From: Rhizobium sp. Root1334
Lineage (GTDB): Bacteria > Pseudomonadota > Alphaproteobacteria > Rhizobiales > Rhizobiaceae
DNA: 64,000 bases
Assembly (NCBI RefSeq): GCF_001426665.1
Contig: NZ_LMEY01000006.1
Span: forward strand, 162,755-226,754
Direction: 5' to 3'
Positions 57,278 to 64,000 of the stretch are shown here, in pieces. The stretch's first letter is position 1; each line of letters begins with the position of its first letter. The translations under genes were made by a program, and so were the position numbers. The notes below the pieces were generated by a model. That model saw only the letters and a program-made list of their open reading frames with translations. It made no database searches and was not told the origin of the DNA.

Positions 57278-57312
57278 AGCGCCCAGGCATGGACAATACC
57301 TGTTGGTTGCAG

Positions 57313-58557
57313 TCAATTTGACGGGCTCGGCGAAGCGACGAGGCTCCGCTTCGTCGCCATCGCCACCGCGACAAACGCCGCAACGCCGATCGAGCCGAGC
57401 GCGGCGCTCAAAACGAGCGACGCGCCTATGCCGAACTGCTCCATCGTCGCCGCGAAGGCAAACGGCGCAGCCGCGCCGGCGGCCAGTCGTGAGGCTGCCA
57501 TCTTGCCGGTGAGCGCACCGTATCCGTCCGAGCCGAACAGATAGAGCGGCAAGCTGCCCTGCGCGATGCTGTTGATGCCCGACCCAAGGCCCAGGCAAAT
57601 CGAGAAGGCGACCGCACCGGGGAGCCAGTTGCCGGACAGCGCCAAGATGACGACGCTCAGCACCATGAAGACCGCGGAGAGAACCGCAAGGCCGGGCGGC
57701 GCGAGCCGCGTGCCGAAGATCATGTTGATCAGGCGGCTAAGCACCTGCGCCGGGCCGAACAGCGAGCCGATGACGACGGCGGCGTTTCCGAATCCAAGCA
57801 CACCGAGCATCGGCACCATATGGGCGAGCATGGCTCCAAGCGTGAAGCCGAGCAGCGCAAATGCTGCCGAGACGGCAAGGACAGCGCCGCGGCGGCGCTC
57901 GAGAGGAATGGCCCCGACGACAGGCTCGCGCATCGGCCTCATTCCGCCAGCGGCCGCGACCTTTCCCTTTCGCACGATCCAGAGGTGGAACGGCATGCAA
58001 ACGAGAAGGTTAAGCCCGGCATAGACGAGGTAGATTTCCCGCCAGGACAGATACCCGAGCAGCGCCGTGGCAATCGGCCAAAAGATCGTTGAGGCGAATC
58101 CTGCGATCAGCGTAAGGTAGGTGATGCTCCGTGATGCGGATCGCGGATCGGCATCAACCAGCGCGGCAAAAGCGGCTTGGTACTGGACCATGCCGGACGA
58201 GATTTCCAGGAGAACAATGGCGAGCGCGAAGATCGCCACCGACGGCGACCAGGCGCATAGGATCAAGGTCAAGGCGGACAGCACCGAGCCAATCGCCATG
58301 ACAGTCGATGCCCCGATGCGATCCATCTGCCTGCCAATGTATGGTGCTGACAAACCGCCAACGAACAACGACGCCGAGAAGACCGCAAACACTTGCGCGA
58401 CGGTGATGCCAAGATCTGCTGCCATGCCGGGAGCAAGGATGCTGAAGCTGTAGTAGAGGGTGCCGTAGCCGATGATCTGGGTCAGGCCCAGCGCGGCGAC
58501 GATGCCGACAGGTACATTCGGATTACGCAACGACGTCGCCCTCGCTCCGATCAGCAT
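57313..58557 (-). CDS. MFS transporter, possibly an arsenite-type efflux pump (ArsK-like)
   Basis: A 414-residue membrane protein with about 12 hydrophobic segments (IVAALGLTQIIGYGTLYYSF, FAVFSASLFVGGLSAPYIGR, SGMVQYQAAFAALVDADPRS, LAHMVPMLGVLGFGNAAVVI). The start of the gene overlaps the end of an ArsR gene by 35 bases, so the two are translationally coupled. ArsK-type MFS exporters sit in this context in Agrobacterium; the substrate here is inferred only. A later TTG start is possible. Confidence 0.75.
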   Translation of the reverse strand: MLIGARATSLRNPNVPVGIVAALGLTQIIGYGTLYYSFSILAPGMAADLGITVAQVFAVFSASLFVGGLSAPYIGRQMDRIGASTVMAIGSVLSALTLILCAWSPSVAIFALAIVLLEISSGMVQYQAAFAALVDADPRSASRSITYLTLIAGFASTIFWPIATALLGYLSWREIYLVYAGLNLLVCMPFHLWIVRKGKVAAAGGMRPMREPVVGAIPLERRRGAVLAVSAAFALLGFTLGAMLAHMVPMLGVLGFGNAAVVIGSLFGPAQVLSRLINMIFGTRLAPPGLAVLSAVFMVLSVVILALSGNWLPGAVAFSICLGLGSGINSIAQGSLPLYLFGSDGYGALTGKMAASRLAAGAAAPFAFAATMEQFGIGASLVLSAALGSIGVAAFVAVAMATKRSLVASPSPSN

Positions 58558-58891
58558 CCGTCTTGCAGCAGCTATCGAACCGCTCCACGCCCTCTCGGAC
58601 CATCGGATGGCCGGCGCAGCAGTCCTCCATCAGGAATTTTACGAGATCGGCCAGCGCATCGTAGCTGGCGCTATAGACGATCGAGCGGGATTCTCGCCGC
58701 TGTGCGATCAGGCCCGAGCGCTCCAGTTCCTTTAGATGGAAGGATACATTCGAGGGCGAGACGCCCATGCGTTCGGCTATCAGGCCGGCGGCCAGCCCGT
58801 CCGGTCCGGCGACAACCAGTGTGCGGACGATGGCGAGGCGCGTTTCCTGCGATAGAGCTGCGAATGACGTGAGGGCTCGACGCTCGTCCAT
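58523..58891 (-). CDS. ArsR-family regulator
   Basis: A 122-residue winged-helix protein: ALSQETRLAIVRTLVVAGPD, ERMGVSPSNVSFHLKELERS, LIAQRRESRSIVYSASYDAL. Cysteine pairs near the C-terminus (EDCCAGHP and DSCCK) could bind As(III) or another thiophilic metalloid. Expected to repress itself and the MFS gene. A 13-base palindrome (58905-58917) lies just upstream. Confidence 0.9.
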   Translation of the reverse strand: MDERRALTSFAALSQETRLAIVRTLVVAGPDGLAAGLIAERMGVSPSNVSFHLKELERSGLIAQRRESRSIVYSASYDALADLVKFLMEDCCAGHPMVREGVERFDSCCKTDADRSEGDVVA

Positions 58892-58904
58892 ACTTCAATA
58901 ATCC

Positions 58905-58917
58905 TTCAATCATTGAA
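58905..58917. promoter_or_regulatory. Candidate ArsR operator
   Basis: TTCAAT-C-ATTGAA is a perfect palindrome 13 bases upstream of the ArsR start, with another TTCAAT copy at 58894-58899. TTCAA/TTGAA arms are typical of ArsR/SmtB sites. Confidence 0.65.
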
Positions 58918-58934
58918 TAATATGAGTAACGCAC

Positions 58935-59204
58935 ATGAACATAATCGACAAGGCCGTTTCCGGCGATATCACGCTTGGCCAGCTTCTCGACGGTCTTGCG
59001 GCTGCGCCGGAGGCGCCGCTTGTGTTTCTCTACGAAGGGCAGCCGGTGAAGGCGGGCTATTACGTCACCGAATGCCCCCTCCAGATCCGGGCGCCCTCGG
59101 CATCGCCGACTTCGACGATGCGCGTCACGATGCTGCGAAGATCTTTGGCGCCGGATCGCGCTGACCTTGTTCGAAAAACGGAAGCAGCTCACTGGCAGCT
59201 TTAA
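58935..59204 (+). pseudogene. DUF6428-like protein, frame broken
   Basis: The frame begins MNIIDKAVSGDITLGQLLDG and LAAAPEAPLVFLYEGQPVKA, then GYYVTE, which is the N-terminal half of DUF6428 proteins found in arsenic clusters. After about 47 residues the translation (CPLQIRAPSASPTSTMRV...) no longer fits the family, and the usual Cys/Trp-containing C-terminus is missing. A frameshift or replacement is likely. Divergent from the ArsR gene. Confidence 0.6.
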
Positions 59205-59524
59205 GTATGAGAACGCGCGTTCTCGCGCAGCTCAGGGAAACAAGTGATCTTCAGCCGTCGGTTCCGCAGGAGTTGAGGTAATGTTGATGGGACACCTTTA
59301 TCGGAGAGCGAGAGATGGCCCAGCCTGCCCAGGCACTCTCAGAGCCTCGCCAGACCAGCCCTTTCCGACGCCTCTTTCACTCTGCGTGCGCCGAAGGTTT
59401 AGTTGCAGCGTATGATTCGATATACTATCCTATTTGCTTCAGTATAGAGGTTGTGGTTTTCGAAACCGGTGACCGGCTCTCATTAGCGCCCAAGCCGAGC
59501 CGTAATGGCGGCAGGAGACAAAAT
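59205..59524. other. Leader region of the DUF1173 gene
   Basis: About 320 bases. The frame of the next gene is open back to 59315, but that part has no family resemblance. AT-rich sequence around 59410-59460 (ATACTATCC, AGTATAGAG) probably contains the promoter. Confidence 0.45.
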
Positions 59525-60709
59525 ATGCGGCAGTTTGCGATAGGCGATTGGACATTCGAGGAAGACGCGGCCGAGCTTCAGACAGCGCTGCAGGACGCCT
59601 ATGAACGAAAGCTTCGCGCCTATTGCAGGTGCCGGGTACCATCAGTGCCGATGTATATCGCGCGACTTGACGGGCAACTTCTGATCAAGCGAATGCCGCT
59701 CTCGGGACGTGACCACGACCCTGCCTGCCCATCCCACGAGCCTCCTTATGATCTATCGGGACTCGGCCCGCTGATCGGAAATGCTATCCAGATCGACGAA
59801 GCGTCCGGCTCCGCCGTGCTGAAACTTGATTTCTCTCTCTCGAAGCGAGGCCCACGCACAGCCGCGGCGTCTCTGGGCGAGACCTCCGAAACGGTGCGCA
59901 ACGAGACGAAGAAACTATCGTTACTAGGAATGCTGCATTATCTGTGGGACGTGGGGGAACTGACGGAGTGGACATCGCTCTGGGCCCGGAAACGTGGATG
60001 GGGTCGGGTCCGCAGCAGTCTGATGAATGCCGCGCGCCAGATGACCGTCCGTGGCGGATCCCTCAGTGATGTTCTTTTCGTGCCGGAGATTTTCCGCCAG
60101 GATGACAAGGACCGCATCGAGGCCCAAAGGGCAGCAGCTTTGGCGGGCGCGCAGAGTGCGGGTTCGGGGCCAAGGAAACTCATGGTCGCCGTAGCGGAAG
60201 TCAAGGAGTTCGCCGCCGCGCGTGATGGACACAAGATTGTCGTCCGTCACCTCCCCTTTCCGTTCATGGTCGAGCAGTCCACATGGAAGCGACTGAACGA
60301 AAGGTACCATACGGAGCTCGATCTGTGGCGATCAGATGAAACACTCCATCTCATTTTAATCACCACGTTCGGATTATCCGGGGCGGGGATTGCATCGGTT
60401 GATCAAGTCGCAATGATGGTGGTGAATGAGAACTGGATTCCTTTCGAAAGCGTCCATGAGCAGCGTCTTCTTGCCAGGCTGTCGGGATTGAACCGCAAGA
60501 GCGTTAAAGGCTTGCGTTTCAACCTACCCCGCGAACAGCCGATCGCTACAGTGACCTTGCCACATCCCGCAGCGGTTGCGATGTTCGTGGTCCCAGCCGG
60601 GGCAGATGCAGACTACGAAAAGGCATTGACCGATATGATCGAAGCGAGAGCCGAGATGAGACCATGGATATGGCGGGTTGGGGACGGAGACATGCCGCAG
60701 CTGCCCTGA
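59525..60709 (+). CDS. DUF1173 family protein
   Basis: A 394-residue protein with the DUF1173 layout: a short Cys pair (AYCRCRVPSVPMYIARLDGQ), LIKRMPLSGRDHDPACPSHE with a further Cys/His, GNAIQIDEASGSAVLKLDFS, LGMLHYLWDVGELTEWTSLW and HLPFPFMVEQSTWKRLNERY. The Cys/His residues near the N-terminus might bind zinc. This family is found on rhizobial plasmids; its role is unknown. AGGAG lies seven bases before ATG 59525. Confidence 0.8.
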   Translation: MRQFAIGDWTFEEDAAELQTALQDAYERKLRAYCRCRVPSVPMYIARLDGQLLIKRMPLSGRDHDPACPSHEPPYDLSGLGPLIGNAIQIDEASGSAVLKLDFSLSKRGPRTAAASLGETSETVRNETKKLSLLGMLHYLWDVGELTEWTSLWARKRGWGRVRSSLMNAARQMTVRGGSLSDVLFVPEIFRQDDKDRIEAQRAAALAGAQSAGSGPRKLMVAVAEVKEFAAARDGHKIVVRHLPFPFMVEQSTWKRLNERYHTELDLWRSDETLHLILITTFGLSGAGIASVDQVAMMVVNENWIPFESVHEQRLLARLSGLNRKSVKGLRFNLPREQPIATVTLPHPAAVAMFVVPAGADADYEKALTDMIEARAEMRPWIWRVGDGDMPQLP

Positions 60710-61059
60710 GGACGTTCCACCCCCATCAGCCCGGCCAAATGAGAGAATCCAGCGTTTTCATAGGACGATTGCGAAGGCCATTACCAGCGCTCACCCGCTA
60801 ACCCGTGCCTTCGGCATTTGTTTGGAAATTTACGATGGCGACGGGGTCGCCGGCGCTATCGTGCGGAAGGCAAGATGCAATCGGAAGATTGCCCGCGCTC
60901 GCCACATAGGCAAGGGTCTCGCCGAAGCCTGCGCCGAAGACAGCGCAAACGTCTCCATCCGTTCATTGCATAGGCCACACGGCCCTAAACATTTCAGGAT
61001 CGTTTAGCGGGGTGGTGCGACCGGCCAACGGCTACGACGAGCAAAGAAGGCAGGGACGA
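60710..61059. other. Intergenic region, no supported gene
   Basis: About 350 bases between the DUF1173 gene and a gene fragment. A plus-strand frame (60678-61007) overlaps the DUF1173 end and has no ribosome site. Confidence 0.45.
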
Positions 61060-61539
61060 TCACCCGGCACTTTCGAGAAGCCTCTTCGCTTTACCCTCCA
61101 ACGTGAGACGGGTGTCCTGAGTGGTCTTGGTTCGCGCAAGCGCCGTAATCCCCTGCACGAAGTCGAAGATTGATTCGGGCGGCCGCCCCTCCTCGGCCAG
61201 CACCGTCTCGAGAACCTTGCCGGTCTCACCCTTTGAGAAGCCGCTCCGGCGAAGGAACGTTTCACGGTCTTCGTCCTTGCGGGCGACGATGCGCGCGCGG
61301 GCGGCCTTGATGCCTGCAACGAAGAGAGCGGGCGAAGAGTTGGCAAAGCTGGTCAGCGCGGGTGCCGCTTCGTGCGCGAAGCGCTGGGCGGCGAACCTGG
61401 AATGCCGGATGGTGATTTCCTCGAAGTTTTCCGTACCCAGAGGTTGCGATTGGCGCAAACGGCGCGAAGATAGAAGGAAGATTTGCGATAGCTCCGGCCA
61501 CCGAGATTTGCCGAACCTGAGCAACAACGCTAAATCCAA
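61060..61539 (-). pseudogene. Probable C-terminal fragment of a plasmid protein
   Basis: A 159-codon minus frame. Its latter part reads like a conserved domain: RFAAQRFAHEAAPALTSFAN, LFVAGIKAARARIVARKDED, ESIFDFVQGITALARTKTTQ, DTRLTLEGKAKRLLE. The FDFVQGITALAR...DTRLTLE...A..LL end resembles DUF932-like plasmid proteins. The first 35 residues look unrelated and there is no ribosome site, so the 5' part of the gene seems lost. Confidence 0.4.
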
Positions 61540-61545
61540 GCGATG

Positions 61546-61998
61546 ATGGCAAAGATCAAGAAATCCGATGCCACAATTAAGCTAGCTCTTCGACTGCAAG
61601 TCGGAGCGCTGCCCTACCGTATTGCGGTGTCAGGTGCCGTTGAAATTCTGGTGATCACATCGTGCGACACCGGTCGCTTTATCATACCGAAGGGCCGGCC
61701 AAAGAAAAGCTACAAGAAGCAGGAAGCGGCCGCCATAGAAGCCTATGAGGAGGCGGGGGTCGCCGGCAAAGTAAGCAAAAAGCCAGTCGGCACCTATACC
61801 TATTGGAAGCGTGGAGTGGGGGAATTCGAACGGCTTCGGGTGGTTGTCTACCCGCTCCAGATCACTAAGCAACGCGCGGATTGGCCCGAGAAAGGGCAAC
61901 GAAAAAAGGCGTGGCTGTCGGTTGAAGATGCGGCACTGCTTGTTGATGAGCCCGAACTTGCGTCTCTCATTTACGGCTTCTCAGGCGTTCCCCATTGA
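61546..61998 (+). CDS. Nudix hydrolase
   Basis: A 150-residue Nudix protein: core RFIIPKGRPKKSYKKQEAAA followed by IEAYEEAGVAGKV. In the Nudix box (GX5EX7REUXEEXGU) the usual RE reads IE and the first Glu is not at its canonical place, as in some diphosphoinositol-phosphatase-like Nudix proteins (PKGWP-type). The substrate is unknown. ATGs at 61543 and 61546 are both possible. It is divergent from the gene fragment at 61060. Confidence 0.8.
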   Translation: MAKIKKSDATIKLALRLQVGALPYRIAVSGAVEILVITSCDTGRFIIPKGRPKKSYKKQEAAAIEAYEEAGVAGKVSKKPVGTYTYWKRGVGEFERLRVVVYPLQITKQRADWPEKGQRKKAWLSVEDAALLVDEPELASLIYGFSGVPH

Positions 61999-62032
61999 CG
62001 GCCAGCGGTTTTACGCTGGCGCAGCGACCTCA

Positions 62033-62152
62033 TCAGCCCGATCTTGCAACCTGCGGATCGGTGAAGACGATGGCGGGCACGGCGCTATTGTCATAGCGCC
62101 GGCTATTGTCGTTGAGGGTGTTCTGGGCCGCGAGTTCAGCGGGCGGCGACAC
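62033..62152 (-). pseudogene. Short fragment of a pyridine nucleotide-disulfide oxidoreductase (MerA-like)
   Basis: On the minus strand the frame reads ELAAQNTLNDNSRRYDNSAV then PAIVFTDPQVARSG and a stop. The pattern AVPxIVFTDPQVAxxG marks the start of the dimerisation domain of mercuric reductase/glutathione reductase enzymes. Only about 40 residues are present and no start is visible, so it is a relic. It lies between the Nudix gene and ArdC. Confidence 0.5.
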
Positions 62153-62220
62153 GTTCCCGATTGCGCGCTGAGCGAAACGCTGTTCCCGAGCGACCGTCTA
62201 CTGATCGGGTTGAGGGGCGC

Positions 62221-63144
62221 CTATGCGGCACCCCGAACCTCATGCTGGAGACCAGCGGTCTGCTGCGCGTGCATCCAGTCGGCAATCTGCTGCGCCTTGC
62301 TCGCGGCGGTGAAGATGGCGCGCGGGTCGGAACGCAGCACCTCCAGCCAGGAGGCGATGTAGCGGGCATGGTCGGGTCGCGGCTCGACGCTGAGATTGAG
62401 ATCAGCGCAGATCATTACGCTCAAGAGCTCGACCGTGCATTCCTCCATCGCGTAGGCGGCCGAACCGAACCGTCCGGAAAGATCGCGGTCGAGGCGATGC
62501 TTGGCGCCGGAAGCGTGGCCGCATTCATGGAGCAGCACGGCGTAGTAGGCGACCGCGTCGCGGAAGCAAGCAAACTCCGGTATCTGCACATGGTCGGTAG
62601 ATGGGCGGTAGTAGGCCTGTGATCCGCCGTGGCGGATGTCGATACCAAGGGCCGCGCAGAAGCGTTCGGCCTGCTCGATCCGCTCGACCTCGGACAGCGC
62701 TGGCGTCTCCGCCGGCGTGTAGCCGTCAACCTGGGCGCAATTGAATAAGGTGTAGCCGCGGGCGAACATACGGCGGGCGGGCTCGTCACGATCCTCGTCG
62801 CCGTGTTGGGCATCCACCACGTCACGATCGGTAGTCTTCCAGAACACGACCAGATGGCCGCGTTCGCCCTTGCGAACCTGGGCGCCGAGCACCTGCCATT
62901 GGCGGTAGGTGCCCCAAATGCCGGCAGGATAGCCGGCAGCGTGCGCAGCAACCCAGAGTGAGAGGATGTTGACGCCGCGATAAGCCTTGTTTGAGGCGAC
63001 GTTGACGGGCGTGGTGATGGTCGATCCGTCGTGGTGCCAGGGCATGCGGTAGTCACCAGCGCCGGCTTCGATGGCGGCGATGATCTGGCTGGTGACGCGC
63101 TCGTAGATATCGGTCGGGATCTCGCGGTTGCGATCTGTGGTCAT
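62221..63144 (-). CDS. ardC: ArdC-type antirestriction protein (ssDNA-binding + zinc metallopeptidase fold)
   Basis: A 307-residue protein. The N-terminal ArcN/DUF1738 domain reads DIYERVTSQIIAAIEAGAGD, YRGVNILSLWVAAHAAGYPA and GTYRQWQVLGAQVRKGERG. The C-terminal zincin-like domain has HECGH (206-210) followed by AKHRLDRDLSGRFGSAAYA and a Glu in EECTVELL. ArdC proteins bind single-stranded DNA and protect incoming DNA from restriction on transfer. AAGGAGG precedes ATG 63144; the open frame to 63384 is not needed. Confidence 0.9.
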   Translation of the reverse strand: MTTDRNREIPTDIYERVTSQIIAAIEAGAGDYRMPWHHDGSTITTPVNVASNKAYRGVNILSLWVAAHAAGYPAGIWGTYRQWQVLGAQVRKGERGHLVVFWKTTDRDVVDAQHGDEDRDEPARRMFARGYTLFNCAQVDGYTPAETPALSEVERIEQAERFCAALGIDIRHGGSQAYYRPSTDHVQIPEFACFRDAVAYYAVLLHECGHASGAKHRLDRDLSGRFGSAAYAMEECTVELLSVMICADLNLSVEPRPDHARYIASWLEVLRSDPRAIFTAASKAQQIADWMHAQQTAGLQHEVRGAA

Positions 63145-63385
63145 GGGTGCCTCCTTCAGCTCGCCCTCTCCGTCGAGGGCGAGGCGGTAGGGGCAGATGC
63201 GGGAGGCCGGCCCGTCACACCCTGTTCTCGGTGCTGGTGCGGAACAGGGTTGACGGGCTGGCAGCGTCTGCCACACCGAGCCCTGCCTCGACGGGCGAGC
63301 TGAGGAGGCGCCGACTATGATCGGCACGCCCGGAACTGCCAGGATAATGCGCGCGCTCAGCTGGCGTCGTCTCGCGGCACGCACT
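63145..63385. other. ArdC leader region
   Basis: About 240 bases between the HTH gene and ardC, GC-rich, holding the ardC ribosome site and a pair of related sequences (CCCGTCACACCCTGTTC and GGAACAGGGTTGACGGG, 63211-63257) that form an imperfect inverted repeat. Confidence 0.45.
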
Positions 63386-63796
63386 TCAGGGGAACAACCC
63401 GGGCGTTACCAGATCGGGCCGGCTCCTGCTGCAGGCCTTCGATAACGGCATCCCGCTCGGCGACCTCAACGTCAGCATCTGGATGTGCTGCGCGAGCGTG
63501 CGGACGAGGCCGCGCAGGTCGGCAGTCTCGGCGCCGCGCACGGCCTGCAGCTCGGCTTCGAGTGCACGGACGCGCTCCTTGAGGGCGCTCTGGCAGGATC
63601 TCCGGTGAGGCGCTTCGGCCGCCCGGAACTCGGCGAGAAGATCAGCCGCACGGTTCGCCGTTACCCGGCTGACGCCGGCTTCGCGCGCCAAGTTGGAGAC
63701 GGTGAGCGCGCCATCGGTGCGCTCGGGGCGGCCATCGAGGAGCCGCGCCATCACCGCCCGCAACGCCGCCTCGCTCTTGGCGCCGAGCGCGCTCAT
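63386..63796 (-). CDS. Small HTH/coiled-coil protein linked to the recombinase
   Basis: A 136-residue protein: ALRAVMARLLDGRPERTDGA, LTVSNLAREAGVSRVTANRA (helix-turn-helix), then a coiled-coil stretch (LKERVRALEAELQAVRGAET) and RTLAQHIQMLTLR. This resembles the small third or fourth gene of tandem tyrosine-recombinase modules and KfrA-like N-termini. Its ATG overlaps the stop of the recombinase gene (ATGA), so the two are coupled. Confidence 0.75.
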   Translation of the reverse strand: MSALGAKSEAALRAVMARLLDGRPERTDGALTVSNLAREAGVSRVTANRAADLLAEFRAAEAPHRRSCQSALKERVRALEAELQAVRGAETADLRGLVRTLAQHIQMLTLRSPSGMPLSKACSRSRPDLVTPGLFP

Positions 63797-63999
63797 GCTC
63801 CGCCCTCTATCAGGGGTGTGATGAGCCGGCGCTTGCGTTCGTTGTCGCGCGTGAAGGCTTCGCGTTGCAACGGCGACAGGCGGCCTCCAGCAAGCAGCCC
63901 TTCGCGCTCAGTGATCGAGGCGTGCCACGGCTCGCAATGCCGGGCGGTCAGACAGGCGTTCGGGCAGCGATCGGGACTACAGCACGAGAGCGCCGGAGC
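63793..63999 (-). CDS. Site-specific recombinase, C-terminal end (cut by window edge)
   Basis: The minus-strand frame entering from the right edge reads APALSCCSPDRCPNACLTAR, then HCEPWHASITEREGLLAGGR, then LSPLQREAFTRDNERKRRLI and a stop. The CPNACLTARH...W...I pattern, LSPLQRE and a Cys-rich end are typical of the last recombinase of tandem integrase modules on rhizobial mobile elements. The catalytic part is outside the window. Confidence 0.65.
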   Translation of the reverse strand, partial: APALSCCSPDRCPNACLTARHCEPWHASITEREGLLAGGRLSPLQREAFTRDNERKRRLITPLIEGGA

Positions 64000-64000
64000 C

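Noticed and set aside
60678-61007. 109-codon plus-strand frame
   Set aside because: Overlaps the DUF1173 end in another frame and has no support beyond being open.

Overview
The window looks like an alphaproteobacterium of the order Hyphomicrobiales (Rhizobium/Agrobacterium/Ensifer/Shinella type). The evidence is high GC, Ti/pSym-type transfer genes (traA, traC, traD, traG), DUF736, DUF1173 and ArdC-type plasmid proteins, rhizobial intergenic palindromes and a rhizobial propionyl-CoA locus. No rRNA, tRNA or CRISPR array was found. All assignments come from reading motifs and gene order; no database search was run.

Layout. 1-3415 (minus): polyamine-type ABC transporter operon with a short-chain dehydrogenase; the permease runs off the left edge. 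4031-12029 (plus): periplasmic sulfatase, then a tightly overlapping MoxR ATPase/DUF58/DUF4381/BatA/BatB-BatC/BatD operon. 12128-14751: small hypothetical protein, multicopper oxidase, CopZ-like chaperone. 15271-17737: cysteine hydrolase and exported amidohydrolase. 17855-27216: propionyl-CoA/methylmalonyl-CoA locus (PccR-type regulator, pccB, pccA, mutase, thioesterase) with clear decay: an lpd tail fragment, pccB broken by an internal deletion, and a truncated second thioesterase. 27233-29446: two redox genes divergent from an HxlR regulator.

30035-39048: a candidate uptake-and-degradation unit. Nine minus-strand genes run from livK through livH, livM, livG and livF into a RutE-like nitroreductase, an FAH-family hydrolase, an extradiol-type VOC dioxygenase and an NTF2-like protein. 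They are divergent from an SDR and a GntR/FCD regulator, and a second very similar GntR regulator lies at 43716. 39200-43081: EmrB/EmrA-type efflux pair with a LysR regulator. 43212-47746: small membrane peptide, GNAT protein, two Rnk/GreA-C-like proteins and NADP-type glutamate dehydrogenase.

48112-64000: mobile-element territory. A Ti-type relaxase TraA is divergent from traC-traD-traG across an intergenic region holding a Ti/RSF1010-like nic sequence and a perfect 32-bp palindrome. Then come DUF736, an ArsR/MFS pair with a broken DUF6428 gene, DUF1173, a Nudix protein, a flavoprotein fragment, ArdC antirestriction protein, a small HTH protein and the end of a recombinase. No traF/traB/traH or trb genes are present, so the module is either only mobilizable or completed outside the window.
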